From Achromobacter xylosoxidans (GTDB lineage: Bacteria; Pseudomonadota; Gammaproteobacteria; Burkholderiales; Burkholderiaceae_B), in the NCBI RefSeq assembly GCF_002192695.1, contig NZ_MTLG01000053.1, forward strand, positions 62,001 through 126,000: a stretch of 64,000 nucleotides of DNA, written 5' to 3'. The position numbers were made by a program, and so were the translations under genes. Numbering within the stretch: the stretch's first letter is position 1; every line of letters starts with the position of its first letter. Shown here one piece after another: positions 8,490-18,167 of this stretch. A model generated the notes under the pieces. That model did not search any database, was not told the origin of the DNA, and was given only the letters and a program-made list of their open reading frames with translations.

Positions 8490-9653
8490 ATGCGCAAGCA
8501 CTTCGGCTTGTCCGCGGCGGCTGCCGCCATTGCCCTGGCCCTGCCGCTACTGGCGAACGCCCAGGTCAAGGTTGGCGTGACCGTGTCCAGCACCGGCCCC
8601 GCCGCGTCGCTGGGTATCCCCGAGCGCAACACCGTGGCTCTGCTGCCCAAGGAAGTGGCTGGCCAGAAGATCGAATGGATCGTCCTGGACGACGCCACCG
8701 ACACGACCCAAGCCGTCAAGAACTCGCGCAAGCTGGCCACCGACGACAAGGTCGACGTGCTGATCGGCACCTCGGTCACGCCGGGCTCGCTCGCCATGGT
8801 CGACGTGGCCGCCGAAGCCAAGGTGCCCATGATCAGCGTGGCCGCTAGCGCCAAGATCGTCGAGCCCGTGGACGACAAGCGCCGCTGGGTCTTCAAGACC
8901 CCGCAGAACGACGCTCTCATGGCCGGCGCCCTGGCTGACGCCATGGCCAAGTCCAAGGTCAAGACCCTGGGCTTCATCGGCTTCGCCGACGCCTACGGCG
9001 ACGGCTGGCTGGACGTGATGCAAAAGGCCGCCAAGGCCAAGGGCATCGAGATCGTCGCCATCGAGAAATACAGCCGCACCGACACCAGCGTGACGGGCCA
9101 GGTGCTCAAGCTGGTCGGCGCCAAGCCCGACGCCATCCTGATCGCCGGCGCCGGCACCCCCTCGGCCCTGCCGCAGAAGGAACTGAAGGCCCGCAACTAC
9201 GGCGGCACCATCTATCAGACCCACGGCGCCGCCAACAACGACGTGCTGCGCGTGTGCGGCAAGGACTGCGACGGCATGCTGCTGCCGGCCGGCCCGCTGT
9301 TGGTTGCGGCCCAGCTGCCGGACAGCAACCAGGTCAAGAAGTCGGCCCTGGCCTATGTCGAAGCCTACGAAAAGGCCAACGGCGCCGGTTCGACCAACAC
9401 GTTCGGCGGCCATATGTGGGACGCCGGCCAACTGGTCGTGGCCGCGCTGCCCGTGGCGCTGAAGTCGGGCGCCAAGCCCGGCACGCCGGAATTCCGCGTC
9501 GCCATGCGCGACGCCCTGGAAGGCGTGAAGGACCTGGCCGCTTCGCAAGGCGTGTTCAACATGTCGCCGACGGACCACGCCGGCTTTGACGAGCGCTCGC
9601 GCGTGATGGTCAAGGTGGAAGGCGGCAAGTGGGTCTACCAGCCCGGCCTGTAA
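8490..9653 (+). CDS. Branched-chain amino acid-type ABC importer, binding protein
   Basis: A 387-aa periplasmic binding protein of the LivJ/LivK (HAAT) type. A signal peptide ends at LLANAQ, and the mature protein begins QVKVGVTVSSTGPAASLGIPE. Two Rossmann-like lobes follow (for example VDVLIGTSVTPGSLAM and KTLGFIGFADAYGDGW). It has a good AGGAGA Shine-Dalgarno and is the first of four importer genes. Homologous importers move branched-chain amino acids, amides, urea or aromatic acids, so the ligand is open. Confidence 0.9.
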   Translation: MRKHFGLSAAAAAIALALPLLANAQVKVGVTVSSTGPAASLGIPERNTVALLPKEVAGQKIEWIVLDDATDTTQAVKNSRKLATDDKVDVLIGTSVTPGSLAMVDVAAEAKVPMISVAASAKIVEPVDDKRRWVFKTPQNDALMAGALADAMAKSKVKTLGFIGFADAYGDGWLDVMQKAAKAKGIEIVAIEKYSRTDTSVTGQVLKLVGAKPDAILIAGAGTPSALPQKELKARNYGGTIYQTHGAANNDVLRVCGKDCDGMLLPAGPLLVAAQLPDSNQVKKSALAYVEAYEKANGAGSTNTFGGHMWDAGQLVVAALPVALKSGAKPGTPEFRVAMRDALEGVKDLAASQGVFNMSPTDHAGFDERSRVMVKVEGGKWVYQPGL

Positions 9654-9676
9654 TCCTCCAGGATCGCCCGATCCAA

Positions 9677-9749
9677 GGGTGCGCAAAGCGCGGCGGCGCC
9701 CGCCGCGCGGCACCCCAGCAATGCTTCGCACCGGCCTTTCCGGCCGGTG
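9677..9749 (+). other. Two intercistronic hairpins after the binding-protein gene
   Basis: The first stem pairs 9677-9682 with 9710-9715 and 9688-9695 with 9701-9708. The second pairs CACCGGCC (9729-9736) with GGCCGGTG (9742-9749). There is no T run, so these more probably stabilise the abundant binding-protein mRNA and damp expression of the downstream permease genes than terminate fully. This role is inferred from the arrangement. Confidence 0.6.
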
Positions 9750-9804
9750 TGTCGTATCAGTGTCCCGGGTGCGGCCGGAACACCAGAATAAATAAGGTTG
9801 TTAG

Positions 9805-10842
9805 ATGGATTCCTCAATTGCGCTGATCCTGCTGCAAGACGGTGTCGTCAACGGCGCCATCTATGCCCTCCTGGGCATGGCTCTGGTGCTGGTATTCGCC
9901 GTTACGCGCGTCATTTTCATTCCCCAGGGCGAATTCGTGGCGTTCGGCGCCCTGACCCTGGCCATGCTGGTGGACGGCAAAGTGCCGGGCACCGCCTATC
10001 TCCTGCCGCTGCTGGGCGTCGTTTGCCTGGCGCTCGAGCTGTTGCGCGCGCTGCGCACCCGCAGCGCCGCCGCCTTGCCCAAGGCCGTCGCCACCTGTGT
10101 GGTTCTGCCGCTGGCGCTGCTCTGGCTGACCGTGACCTACACCGCGCCCGGCAATTCGCTGTGGCTGAACATGCTGCTGACGCTGCTGCTGGTGATCCCG
10201 ATGGGTCCCATGGTCTACCGCATCGTCTACCAGCCGCTGGCCGAAGCCACCGTGCTGGTGCTGCTGATCGTTTCCGTGGCCGTGCACTTTGCGCTCACCG
10301 GCCTGGCGCTGGTGTTCTTCGGCGCTGAAGGCTGGCGCACCCCGGCCTTCGTCAGCGGCCAGGTCGACCTGGGCTTCATGACCTGGTCGGCGCAAAGCCT
10401 GTTCGTGGTGGCGACCTGCGCGATCCTGATCATCGGCCTGTGGCTGTTCTTCGGCAAGACGCTGTACGGCCGCGCGCTGCGCGCCACGGCCGTCAACCGC
10501 CGCGGCGCCCGCCTGGTCGGCATCAGCACCACCATGTCCGGCAGCCTGACCTTCACGCTGGCGGTCGCCATCGGCGCCATGTCCGGCATGCTGATCGCGC
10601 CCATCACCACCGTGTACTACGACACCGGCTTCCTGATCGGCCTGAAGGGCTTCGTCGGCGCCATCATCGGCGGCCTGGCCAGCTATCCGGTGGCTGCCGC
10701 CGGCTCGCTGCTGGTGGGCGTGCTGGAATCCTTCTCGTCCTTCTGGGCCAGCGCCTACAAGGAAGTGATTGTCTTCACCTTGATTATCCCGGTTCTGGTC
10801 TGGCGTTCGTTCAGCACCCATCACGTGGACGAAGAGGAATAA
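9805..10842 (+). CDS. Branched-chain-type ABC importer permease (LivH family)
   Basis: A 345-aa inner-membrane permease with the LivH N-terminus ([23 protein letters not shown]), [11 protein letters not shown], and a C-terminal segment with [17 protein letters not shown]. It is longer than the usual 290-300 aa because of an extra region around residues 70-125. It is followed 5 bp later by the fused permease-ATPase. Confidence 0.9.
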   Translation: MDSSIALILLQDGVVNGAIYALLGMALVLVFAVTRVIFIPQGEFVAFGALTLAMLVDGKVPGTAYLLPLLGVVCLALELLRALRTRSAAALPKAVATCVVLPLALLWLTVTYTAPGNSLWLNMLLTLLLVIPMGPMVYRIVYQPLAEATVLVLLIVSVAVHFALTGLALVFFGAEGWRTPAFVSGQVDLGFMTWSAQSLFVVATCAILIIGLWLFFGKTLYGRALRATAVNRRGARLVGISTTMSGSLTFTLAVAIGAMSGMLIAPITTVYYDTGFLIGLKGFVGAIIGGLASYPVAAAGSLLVGVLESFSSFWASAYKEVIVFTLIIPVLVWRSFSTHHVDEEE

Positions 10843-10847
10843 ACGTC

Positions 10848-12683
10848 ATGAACCGCATTTTGCTCGTCCTCTTCCTCGTCGTCCTGGCGGGCCTGCCGAT
10901 GCTGTCGGTCACGCCCGAATTCTGGGTGACGCAACTCAATTACATCGGGCTGGCCAGCCTGGTGGTGCTGGGCCTGGTGCTGCTGACCGGCGTGGGCGGC
11001 CTGACCTCGTTCGGCCAGGCGGCGTTCGTGGGCCTGGGCGCCTACACCACCGCCTACCTGACCACGCAATACGATGTCTCGCCCTGGCTGGCGCTGCCGG
11101 CCGGGCTGATCCTGACGGCCGTCGTGGCCTATCTGCTGGGCGCCATCACCCTGCGCCTGTCGGGCCACTACCTGCCCTTGGGCACCATCGCCTGGGGCCT
11201 GTCGCTGTACTTCCTGTTCGGCAACATCGATTGGCTGGGCAAGCATGACGGCATCGCCGGCATCGAGCCCATCAGCATCTTCGGCATGTCGCTGGCCAGC
11301 GGCCGCCACATCTATTACCTGATCTGGGTGTTCGTGCTGCTGGCGCTGTGGGCCACCCGCAACCTGCTGAACTCGCGTCCGGGCCGCGCCATCCGCGCGC
11401 TCAAGAGCGGCGCCGGCATGGCCGAGTCCATGGGCGTGAACACCGCCGCCTACAAGGTCGTGATCTTCGTCTGGGCGGCGCTGCTGGCCTGCGTCTCGGG
11501 TTGGCTCTACGCGCACATGCAGCGCGCCGTCAGCCCCAGCCCCTTCGGCATCAACTACGGCATCGAGTACCTGTTCATGGCGGTGGTCGGCGGCGCCGGC
11601 TACGTCTGGGGCGCCTTGCTGGGCTCCGGCGTCATCCTGGTGCTGAAGGACCAGCTGCAGAACCTCCTGCCCAAGCTGCTGGACACCAACGCCAACTTCG
11701 AGATGATCGTCTTCGGCGTGCTGCTGATCCTGATGCTGCAATATGCCCGCAACGGCCTGTGGCCGATCCTGGCGGGCTGGTGGGGCAGCATCACCGGCGC
11801 CGACGGTTCGCGCCGCAACATGGCTCCGCCCGCGGCTGCGCCGGCCCTGCCGACGCGCGCACGCCCGCAAGCCGGCCAGGTGGTGCTCGAAGTCGACGCC
11901 ATCCGCAAGGAGTTCGGCGGCCTGGTCGCGGTCAACGACATCTCCTTCAAGGTCGCTTCCGGCGAGATCATGGGCTTGATCGGCCCGAACGGCGCCGGCA
12001 AGAGCACGACTTTCAACCTGATCAGCGGCGTGCTGCCGGTGACGCGCGGCCAGGTCACCTTCATGGGCCAGCGCATCGACAGCCGTTCGGCGCGCGAGAT
12101 CGCCAAGCTGGGCGTGGGCCGCACCTTCCAGCACGTGCAGTTGCTGCCGGGCATGACGGTGCTGGAGAACGTGGCGCTGGGCGCGCACCTGCGCTCGGAC
12201 GTTGGCGTGCTGGCCGGCGCCTTGCATTCGGACCGCGCCCGCGAGGCGCAGTTGCTGCACGAGGCCGCCGAACAGATCAAGCGCGTCGGCCTGGGCGAGT
12301 ACCTATACGAGCAGGCCGGCAACCTGGCGCTGGGCCAGCAACGCATCCTGGAAATCGCGCGTGCCCTGGCCGCCGACCCGGTGCTGCTGCTGCTGGACGA
12401 ACCCGCCGCGGGCCTGCGCTACAAGGAAAAGCAGGACCTGGCGCGCGTGCTGGAACAGTTGCGCGCCGAGGGCATGAGCATTCTGCTCGTCGAACACGAT
12501 ATGGATTTTGTGATGCGTCTGACCAACCACCTCGTGGTGATGGATTTCGGCACCAAGCTGGCGGAAGGCGTGCCGGCCGACGTGCAAAAGAACCCGGCGG
12601 TGCTGGAAGCCTACCTGGGCGGCATCGATGACGACCTGCCCGAAGCGGACCAGGCCAAGCCCGTGTCGGCAGGAGGCGTGTGA
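10848..12683 (+). CDS. Fused ABC importer permease-ATPase (LivM-LivG)
   Basis: A 611-aa fusion of the second permease and the first ATPase of a branched-chain-type importer. Residues 1 to about 325 are the LivM membrane part ([19 protein letters not shown]; later [18 protein letters not shown]). An Ala/Pro/Arg-rich linker lies at about 325-345, and the rest is a LivG ATPase with Walker [10 protein letters not shown], the Q-loop [10 protein letters not shown], signature LALGQQR and Walker [12 protein letters not shown]. The reading frame is open throughout with no sign of sequencing error. Fusion fixes a 1:1 ratio of the two parts, and LivF downstream supplies the other ATPase. Confidence 0.93.
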   Translation: MNRILLVLFLVVLAGLPMLSVTPEFWVTQLNYIGLASLVVLGLVLLTGVGGLTSFGQAAFVGLGAYTTAYLTTQYDVSPWLALPAGLILTAVVAYLLGAITLRLSGHYLPLGTIAWGLSLYFLFGNIDWLGKHDGIAGIEPISIFGMSLASGRHIYYLIWVFVLLALWATRNLLNSRPGRAIRALKSGAGMAESMGVNTAAYKVVIFVWAALLACVSGWLYAHMQRAVSPSPFGINYGIEYLFMAVVGGAGYVWGALLGSGVILVLKDQLQNLLPKLLDTNANFEMIVFGVLLILMLQYARNGLWPILAGWWGSITGADGSRRNMAPPAAAPALPTRARPQAGQVVLEVDAIRKEFGGLVAVNDISFKVASGEIMGLIGPNGAGKSTTFNLISGVLPVTRGQVTFMGQRIDSRSAREIAKLGVGRTFQHVQLLPGMTVLENVALGAHLRSDVGVLAGALHSDRAREAQLLHEAAEQIKRVGLGEYLYEQAGNLALGQQRILEIARALAADPVLLLLDEPAAGLRYKEKQDLARVLEQLRAEGMSILLVEHDMDFVMRLTNHLVVMDFGTKLAEGVPADVQKNPAVLEAYLGGIDDDLPEADQAKPVSAGGV

Positions 12684-13435
12684 TGAGCGCTCCCGTACTC
12701 GAAGTCAGCAACCTGTCCGCCCGCTACGGCAAGGTGGGCGCGCTGGTGGGCGCCTCGCTCACCGTGCCCGCAGGCAGCATCGTCACGGTGATCGGCGCCA
12801 ACGGCGCCGGCAAGTCCACCATGCTGAACGCCATGATGGGCTCGCTGCCGCAGACCGGCCACGCGGCCGGCACCGTGCAGTACGCCGGCACCGACGTATC
12901 GGGCTGGCAGGTCGAACGCCGCGTCGCGGCCGGCATGTCGCTGGTGCCCGAGCGCCGTGAACTGTTCGGCACCATGTCGGTGGAAGACAACCTGCTGCTG
13001 GGCGGTTTCCGCCGCTACCGCGCCCGCGAAAGCGGCTGGCGCGACACGCTGAACGAAGTGTTCGACCTGTTTCCGCGGCTGCGCGAGCGCCGTGCCCAGC
13101 AGGCCGGCACGCTGTCGGGCGGCGAACGCCAGATGCTGGCCGTCGGCCGCGCGCTGATGGCCAAGCCCAACCTGCTGATGCTCGATGAGCCCAGCCTGGG
13201 CCTGGCGCCGCGCATCGTGCGCGAGATCTTCCACATCATCGCGCGCCTGCGCGAAACCGGCGTGGCGATCCTGCTGGTGGAACAGAACGCGCGCGCGGCG
13301 TTGCAAGTGGCCGATTACGGCTACGTGCTGGAAACCGGCGAGGTCATCCTGCACGGCCCGGCGCGCGAGCTGGCCGGCGACCCCAAGGTCATCGAAAGCT
13401 ATCTGGGCCTGGGCAAGGGCGGCGAGCAAAGCTGA
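12683..13435 (+). CDS. Branched-chain-type ABC importer ATPase (LivF family)
   Basis: A 250-aa second ATPase with Walker [28 protein letters not shown], signature LSGGERQ and Walker [14 protein letters not shown]. The ATG overlaps the preceding stop (TGATG) and has AGGAGG 6 nt upstream at 12671-12676, so I prefer it to the GTG at 12680. It pairs with the ATPase half of the fused protein, and a strong terminator follows. Confidence 0.93.
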   Translation: MSAPVLEVSNLSARYGKVGALVGASLTVPAGSIVTVIGANGAGKSTMLNAMMGSLPQTGHAAGTVQYAGTDVSGWQVERRVAAGMSLVPERRELFGTMSVEDNLLLGGFRRYRARESGWRDTLNEVFDLFPRLRERRAQQAGTLSGGERQMLAVGRALMAKPNLLMLDEPSLGLAPRIVREIFHIIARLRETGVAILLVEQNARAALQVADYGYVLETGEVILHGPARELAGDPKVIESYLGLGKGGEQS

Positions 13436-13455
13436 CCAGCCCCGAGCGCATGATA

Positions 13456-13485
13456 GGCCGGACGCCGTAAGGCGTCCGGCCTTTT
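13456..13485 (+). terminator. Intrinsic terminator of the fused-importer operon
   Basis: An 11-bp stem GGCCGGACGCC (13456-13466) pairs with GGCGTCCGGCC (13471-13481), with a GTAA tetraloop and a TTTT tail. It ends the plus-strand importer operon just before the convergent ASCH gene. Confidence 0.9.
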
Positions 13486-13899
13486 CTATCGCTCGAAGAC
13501 TTCGACCACCCTGAAGCGTTCACACGCCAGCATCATGTCGGGCGCATAGCCGCCATTGCGGTCGAAATAGGCGATGTGCGCATCGCGCCAGGTCTCGTAA
13601 GGTCCTTCACCTTCGGCCAGCGCGAACGCTTCGTCCACTTGGTCGAAGCGCTGGATCAATACGCTGGTGGTCTCGATCACGCAAGCCGGGCGGCCCGATC
13701 CGTCCAGCACCACGTCGCGGCGGCCGGCCTGGGGCACGGGCTCCTGTTCGTTGAAGTCGCGCAACGCGCCGCAGGTGGCGGTCTTTGTGCCGGCCAGCAC
13801 CAGCGCCAGCAACTCGTCGGCCAACTCGGGCGAGTCGCCGAACTGGAAGGTCACGGCGTCTTCATAGGGGGCGGGTGGTTTCATGCCAGGGGTGTCCAT
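13486..13899 (-). CDS. ASCH-domain protein
   Basis: An approximately 137-aa ASCH-fold protein. This is a PUA-like RNA-binding or nucleotide-processing fold, with some members acting as N4-acetylcytidine amidohydrolases. Family features are LALVLAGTKTATCGAL near residue 35, GRPACVIETTSVLIQRFDQVD, and a C-terminal CERFRVVEVFER strand. The ATG at 13899 has an AGGAG upstream and overlaps the phospholipase C gene by 19 bp, so the two are likely co-transcribed. Function is not established. Confidence 0.85.
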   Translation of the reverse strand: MDTPGMKPPAPYEDAVTFQFGDSPELADELLALVLAGTKTATCGALRDFNEQEPVPQAGRRDVVLDGSGRPACVIETTSVLIQRFDQVDEAFALAEGEGPYETWRDAHIAYFDRNGGYAPDMMLACERFRVVEVFER

Positions 13900-16025
13900 T
13901 GCAGTATCAGCTCCTGTCCCATCGCGGGGTCGGAAGTGGAGGGCGCGCCGGTTTCGATGCGTCCGGCCAAGCGGCGCGTATAGGACGGATCGCCGCTGTC
14001 GCGCACGGTCAGGTCGTACCAGCCGGCGCTGCGGCTCATGTCCCAGGACAGGATGACCGTCTGGCCAGGAGCGAGCGTGGTGTCGCGCCCTTGGGGATAA
14101 CCGTAGGCATTGGCCTCGACCCGGAACGAGCGTGCCTGCGGGGCGGGGTTGTGCAGCGTCAGTTGCAGCGATGCGCCGGGCCCCTGGTAAGCGGCCCGGA
14201 CCTCCAGCGGCGGCAGGCCGGCGCGGCCGGTGCAATGGCGATGCAAACCGTTGGGGCCCAGCACCCACAGATCGTAGCGGCCGTCGTCGTCGGCGGTCTG
14301 CCATGCGCCTTCCAGCTGCTTGCCGGCTTCCACGGTGTAGCGGCGCGGGCCGCGTTCCAGGTGCAGGCGGTCGTAGACGTGCAGCACCGCGCCCGCCGCG
14401 CCGCTGTTCTCGAAACGTAGCGTGACGCTTTCAGCGTCCGCGCGCGCGTGGACCTGCAGCGCATAGGGCAGGGGGCGCGACGGGCGCGTGCCGGCCTGCT
14501 GCCGCGCCAGTCCCGGCTGCAACGGCGCGGACGGCGTGACCGTGCCTGGCAGCGCCGATGCGAGACCGGCGCGTTCTGCCGTGGCCGGAAAGCCGCTGGG
14601 CAGGCCCGCGCCGTCCGGCGCGGAAAAATCGAAGATCGAGGTCAGGTCGCCGCACACGGCGCGGCGCCAGGGCGAGATATTGGGCTCGGCCACGCCGAAG
14701 CGCTGCTCGACGAAGCGCAGCACGGACGTGTGGTCGAACACCTGGGAGTTGACCCAGCCGCCCTTGGTCCAGGGCGACAGCACATACATGGGCACGCGCG
14801 GACCCAGGCCGTAGACGCCGTGCAGATGGGCCGCGGTGTCGTCTTTCTCCGCGCCGGCGACGATCTCGTGATACTCGCCGCGCGTATCCACGGTGGACGC
14901 CCCGGCCAGTGCTCCCGAGGCATCGCGCGAGGGCGGCGCGGGCGGCGGCATGTGATCGAAGAAGCCGTCGTTCTCGTCGAACATCAGCAGCAGGACGGTC
15001 TTGCTCCAGACTTCGGGGTTGGCCGTCAGCGCGTCCAGCACCCGGGCCGTGTAGTCGGCTCCTTGCGCCGGGCTGGACGGGCTGGGATGCTCCGAGCCGG
15101 CCTTGGTGGCGCAAATCCATGAGACCTGCGGCAGCGTGCCGTCCAGCACGTCCTGGCGCAGCAGATCCAGGTCGCGCGTGGTCAGCGCCTTGTCCTTCAA
15201 CGCGGCGGCCGATCCCGGCGCGCCGTGATAGGCGTCGCGATAGGCCTTGAACCCGGCGGTGGGATTCAAGGAGTAGTTGTCCGCCATGTTCTGGTAGATG
15301 CGCCAGCTGACGCCCGCCGCCTCCAGGCGTTCGGGATAGGTCGTCCAGGTATAGGCGCGCGCCGGATCGCCGCCCTTGAGCTTGTTGTAGGTATTGCCCA
15401 AGGCCGGGCCGTTGCCGCGGCCCAGGCCGTCGTTGGTGCCGGTCCAGACGAACAGCCGGTTGGTGTTGGTGCCGCCGGTGAAAGAGCAGTGATAGGCATC
15501 GCAGACCGTGAAGGCGCGCGCCATGGCGTACTGGAAGGGCATGTCCTCATCGGTGAAGTACGCCATGGAATGGTTCTTCTTGGCGGCCGGCCAATTGCCC
15601 ATGCGGCCGGCGTCCCAGGCGTCCTGGGCATTGGACCAGGTGTGCGGCGTGCTGGCCACGCGCATGGTCTCGAAGGCTACGCGCGTATCCAGATGGAACG
15701 GCAGCACCGTGCGCGGCGCGCCTTCATCGGGTTTGTCGTTGTATTGCGCCCAGACGCTGCGATGGCGCGCATCCGGGCTGTCCGGCACCGGAATGGGGAA
15801 GCGGTCGCCAAACCCGCGCACGCCGGCCAGCGCGCCGAAGTAGTGGTCGAACGAGCGGTTCTCCTGCATGAAGATCACGATGTGTTCGACGTCGCGGATC
15901 GTGCCCGTGCGCCGCGCTGCCGGAATCGCGAGCGCGCGGCGGATGGAGGCGGGCAGCAAGGCCAGGGCGCTGGCGGTGCCGGCCAGGGAGGCGCTGCTGC
16001 GGAGAAAGTCGCGTCGGGTCTGCAT
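13881..16025 (-). CDS. Tat-exported phospholipase C, phosphocholine-specific type
   Basis: An approximately 714-aa phosphoesterase-family phospholipase C that hydrolyses phosphatidylcholine and/or sphingomyelin to phosphocholine or phosphoethanolamine and a lipid. It begins with a twin-arginine signal (QTRRDFLRSS). The catalytic-domain motif ENRSFDHYFG is at residues 55-64, followed by FDENDGFFDHMPPP, and two beta-rich C-terminal DUF756-type repeats occupy about the last 220 residues. Size and layout fit the PlcN/PlcH family. No PlcR-type chaperone is adjacent. It would act in the periplasm or outside the cell. Confidence 0.9.
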   Translation of the reverse strand: MQTRRDFLRSSASLAGTASALALLPASIRRALAIPAARRTGTIRDVEHIVIFMQENRSFDHYFGALAGVRGFGDRFPIPVPDSPDARHRSVWAQYNDKPDEGAPRTVLPFHLDTRVAFETMRVASTPHTWSNAQDAWDAGRMGNWPAAKKNHSMAYFTDEDMPFQYAMARAFTVCDAYHCSFTGGTNTNRLFVWTGTNDGLGRGNGPALGNTYNKLKGGDPARAYTWTTYPERLEAAGVSWRIYQNMADNYSLNPTAGFKAYRDAYHGAPGSAAALKDKALTTRDLDLLRQDVLDGTLPQVSWICATKAGSEHPSPSSPAQGADYTARVLDALTANPEVWSKTVLLLMFDENDGFFDHMPPPAPPSRDASGALAGASTVDTRGEYHEIVAGAEKDDTAAHLHGVYGLGPRVPMYVLSPWTKGGWVNSQVFDHTSVLRFVEQRFGVAEPNISPWRRAVCGDLTSIFDFSAPDGAGLPSGFPATAERAGLASALPGTVTPSAPLQPGLARQQAGTRPSRPLPYALQVHARADAESVTLRFENSGAAGAVLHVYDRLHLERGPRRYTVEAGKQLEGAWQTADDDGRYDLWVLGPNGLHRHCTGRAGLPPLEVRAAYQGPGASLQLTLHNPAPQARSFRVEANAYGYPQGRDTTLAPGQTVILSWDMSRSAGWYDLTVRDSGDPSYTRRLAGRIETGAPSTSDPAMGQELILQWTPLA

Positions 16026-16096
16026 GAGGCATTCCTGAGAACGACGCTGCCCGCACAGGGGCGGGCAGCGTGGAAGAGGCTGATGTGGCAGCGATC

Positions 16097-16942
16097 TTAT
16101 TTCGCGCCGGTGCTTTCCGCGTAATCCATGTACAGCTTGTGAGCGCGGCGGGCCATGGGGCCGTACTCCAGCTGGCGGTTTTCCACGCGGTTCACATGCA
16201 CCACCTTGCCGTAGTTGCCGGACGAGAACACTTCGTCGGCGCTTTCGATGTCGGCGCGGGTCAGGCTGCGTTCCTGGACGTCGACGCCGTCGGCCTGTAG
16301 CAGGGCCAGCACGCGGCGGCGCGTGATGCCGTTCAGGAAGGTGCCGTTGTCGGCCGGCGTGGATACCACGCCGTTCTTGGCGATCCACAGGTTGCTGGTG
16401 GCGAATTCGGCGATGTTGCCCGCGCCGTCCAGCATGATGGCGTTGTCGAAGCCCTTTTCAGCGGCTTCGCGGATGGCGCGCTGGCCGTTCGGGTACAGGC
16501 AGGACGCCTTGGCGTCGGTGGGCGCCATGTTGGGCCAGGAACGGGCAAAGCTGGAGAAGCAGGCGGAGAAGCCCTGGTCGCCCGGCATCGGCACCTTGAA
16601 CACGTGCAGCACGAACTGGGTCTTGTCGGCGTCCGGCAGCAGGAAGCCGTCGGCGCAATAGAACATGGGCTTGATGTAGAGCTCGCTGCCTTGCGGGAAC
16701 TTGGCCACGGCCTGCAGGCAGAGCTTCTGGATTTCTTCCCAGCCGATCTGGGGCTTCATGAGCATTTTTTCGGCCGAGCGCACCACGCGCTGGCAGTGCA
16801 GGTCCAGGTCCGGCGTCAGGCCGCGGAAGGCGCGCGCGCCGTCGAACACCATGCTGGCCATCCAGAAGGCGTGGTCGGCCGGGCCGAGCAGTTTGGGGTT
16901 TTCAGTGGTCCAGTGACCGTTGTGCCAGAACAGGGCATCCAT
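16097..16942 (-). CDS. ilvE: Branched-chain amino acid aminotransferase (class IV PLP)
   Basis: A 281-aa fold-type IV aminotransferase that makes or degrades Leu, Ile and Val. Supporting segments are MVFDGARAFRG near residue 31, the presumed PLP Lys in TDAKASCLYPN, the fold-IV signature GFDNAIMLDGAGNIAE and NGITRRRVLALL. It is somewhat shorter than E. coli IlvE (309 aa). The nearest minus-strand neighbours are phospholipase C and a betaine-type binding protein, so it is not in an ilv operon. A related D-amino-acid or broad-specificity aminotransferase is possible. Confidence 0.82.
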   Translation of the reverse strand: MDALFWHNGHWTTENPKLLGPADHAFWMASMVFDGARAFRGLTPDLDLHCQRVVRSAEKMLMKPQIGWEEIQKLCLQAVAKFPQGSELYIKPMFYCADGFLLPDADKTQFVLHVFKVPMPGDQGFSACFSSFARSWPNMAPTDAKASCLYPNGQRAIREAAEKGFDNAIMLDGAGNIAEFATSNLWIAKNGVVSTPADNGTFLNGITRRRVLALLQADGVDVQERSLTRADIESADEVFSSGNYGKVVHVNRVENRQLEYGPMARRAHKLYMDYAESTGAK

Positions 16943-17028
16943 GGTTGTCTTCCTTCGCTTGAATTGGGCTGGCGCTATCGGCGCGCCGAAACGTCAGGAT
17001 ACATGAGGCGGCGGCCGGGTCCCGGCCG

Positions 17029-18054
17029 TCACTCGCGCGCCAGCGCCGCCTGCACCCGGTCGGCCGCCTGCGGCGGCATCCATTGCCGCCAGACGGGGCC
17101 GTAATGCTTGAGGAAATAGCGCGCGGCGTCCTCGGGTTCCTTGCCTTCGTTTTCCAGCCAGCCCAGGGTGGCGTCGATGGCGTCGCTGGGCACCGTCAGC
17201 TTGCCCAGGAACTCGGCGATCTGCGGCGCCTGTTTCGCGAACGCGGCGTTCACGCCCGTGACCACGGGGTTGGGCTTGAACTCGGTGGGTACGGGATCCG
17301 CGCATTTGGGATCGGTCATGCAGGTGTAGGCGGCCTGGTCGAAGGCGGGCAGTTCCAGCTTCACCAGGTCCAGCGCGCCGACCAGCGAGGTGGGCGTCCA
17401 GTAGTAGAAGACGATGTCGCGCTTGCGCTTGTAGGCGGACACGATGGCGGCCTTCTGCGCGGCGCCGGAGCCGGGGGCGAACATCGCGAAATCCTTATCG
17501 AGCTTGAGGGCGCGCAACAGGTTTTCGTTCAGGGTGCCGCAGGCCCAGCCCGCCGGGCAACCGTAGATGCGGCCGCGGCCGGGTTCCTCGGGGTCCGCGA
17601 ACGCGTCCTTGAAGCGCGCCAGGTCGGCGGCGGACTTCAGGCCGGGATGGCGTTCGACGGTGTAGCGCGGCACGTACCAGCCTTCGCCGGCGTCGTACAC
17701 GTGGCCCACGCCGAGCACCTTGCCGCTGGCCAGGGCCTTCTTCCAGGCGCCCTCGATCTGGCCGGGCCACACTTCCGGGGTGACGTCGACGTCGCCGCGT
17801 TGCAGCGCGGCCAGCATGGGCAGGGTCTCGCCGATCTCGACGCTGGTCTTGCAGCCGTAGCCGTGTTCCAGCACGTAGCGTTCGATGCCGGCCAGCACCA
17901 GGTTGGATTCCCAGTTCAGGCCGCTGAAGCGGACCGGCCGGTCGATTTCGCAGACGGGAGGGGCGGGATCGGCGGCTTGCACAGCCGCGGGAATGAGCGC
18001 GGCGGCCAGCGCCAGGGCGCCAAGGACGGGGGCGAGCGGATGCGGGTTGCGCAT
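17029..18054 (-). CDS. Glycine betaine/choline-type ABC binding protein (OpuAC/ProX family)
   Basis: An approximately 341-aa periplasmic binding protein for quaternary amines. A signal peptide ends near AVQAADPA. OpuAC features include FSGLNWESNLVLAGIERYVL, VDVTPEVWPGQ, and a YYWTPTSLVG segment whose aromatic residues would cage a trimethylammonium group. No ATPase or permease lies beside it, so it must work with components elsewhere. Proximity to phospholipase C suggests choline or betaine capture. An ATG 11 codons upstream (18087) is the alternative start. Confidence 0.85.
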   Translation of the reverse strand: MRNPHPLAPVLGALALAAALIPAAVQAADPAPPVCEIDRPVRFSGLNWESNLVLAGIERYVLEHGYGCKTSVEIGETLPMLAALQRGDVDVTPEVWPGQIEGAWKKALASGKVLGVGHVYDAGEGWYVPRYTVERHPGLKSAADLARFKDAFADPEEPGRGRIYGCPAGWACGTLNENLLRALKLDKDFAMFAPGSGAAQKAAIVSAYKRKRDIVFYYWTPTSLVGALDLVKLELPAFDQAAYTCMTDPKCADPVPTEFKPNPVVTGVNAAFAKQAPQIAEFLGKLTVPSDAIDATLGWLENEGKEPEDAARYFLKHYGPVWRQWMPPQAADRVQAALARE

Positions 18055-18167
18055 GGTCAGGCACCTGTTTGGTCGGGTGCCGTTCATTGTACGGGGGGCT
18101 GCGGCCTCGCCCAATGAGAACGGGGCCGCATCATGCGGCCCCGTGTCGGCGGCTAGCCGTGGACGTT

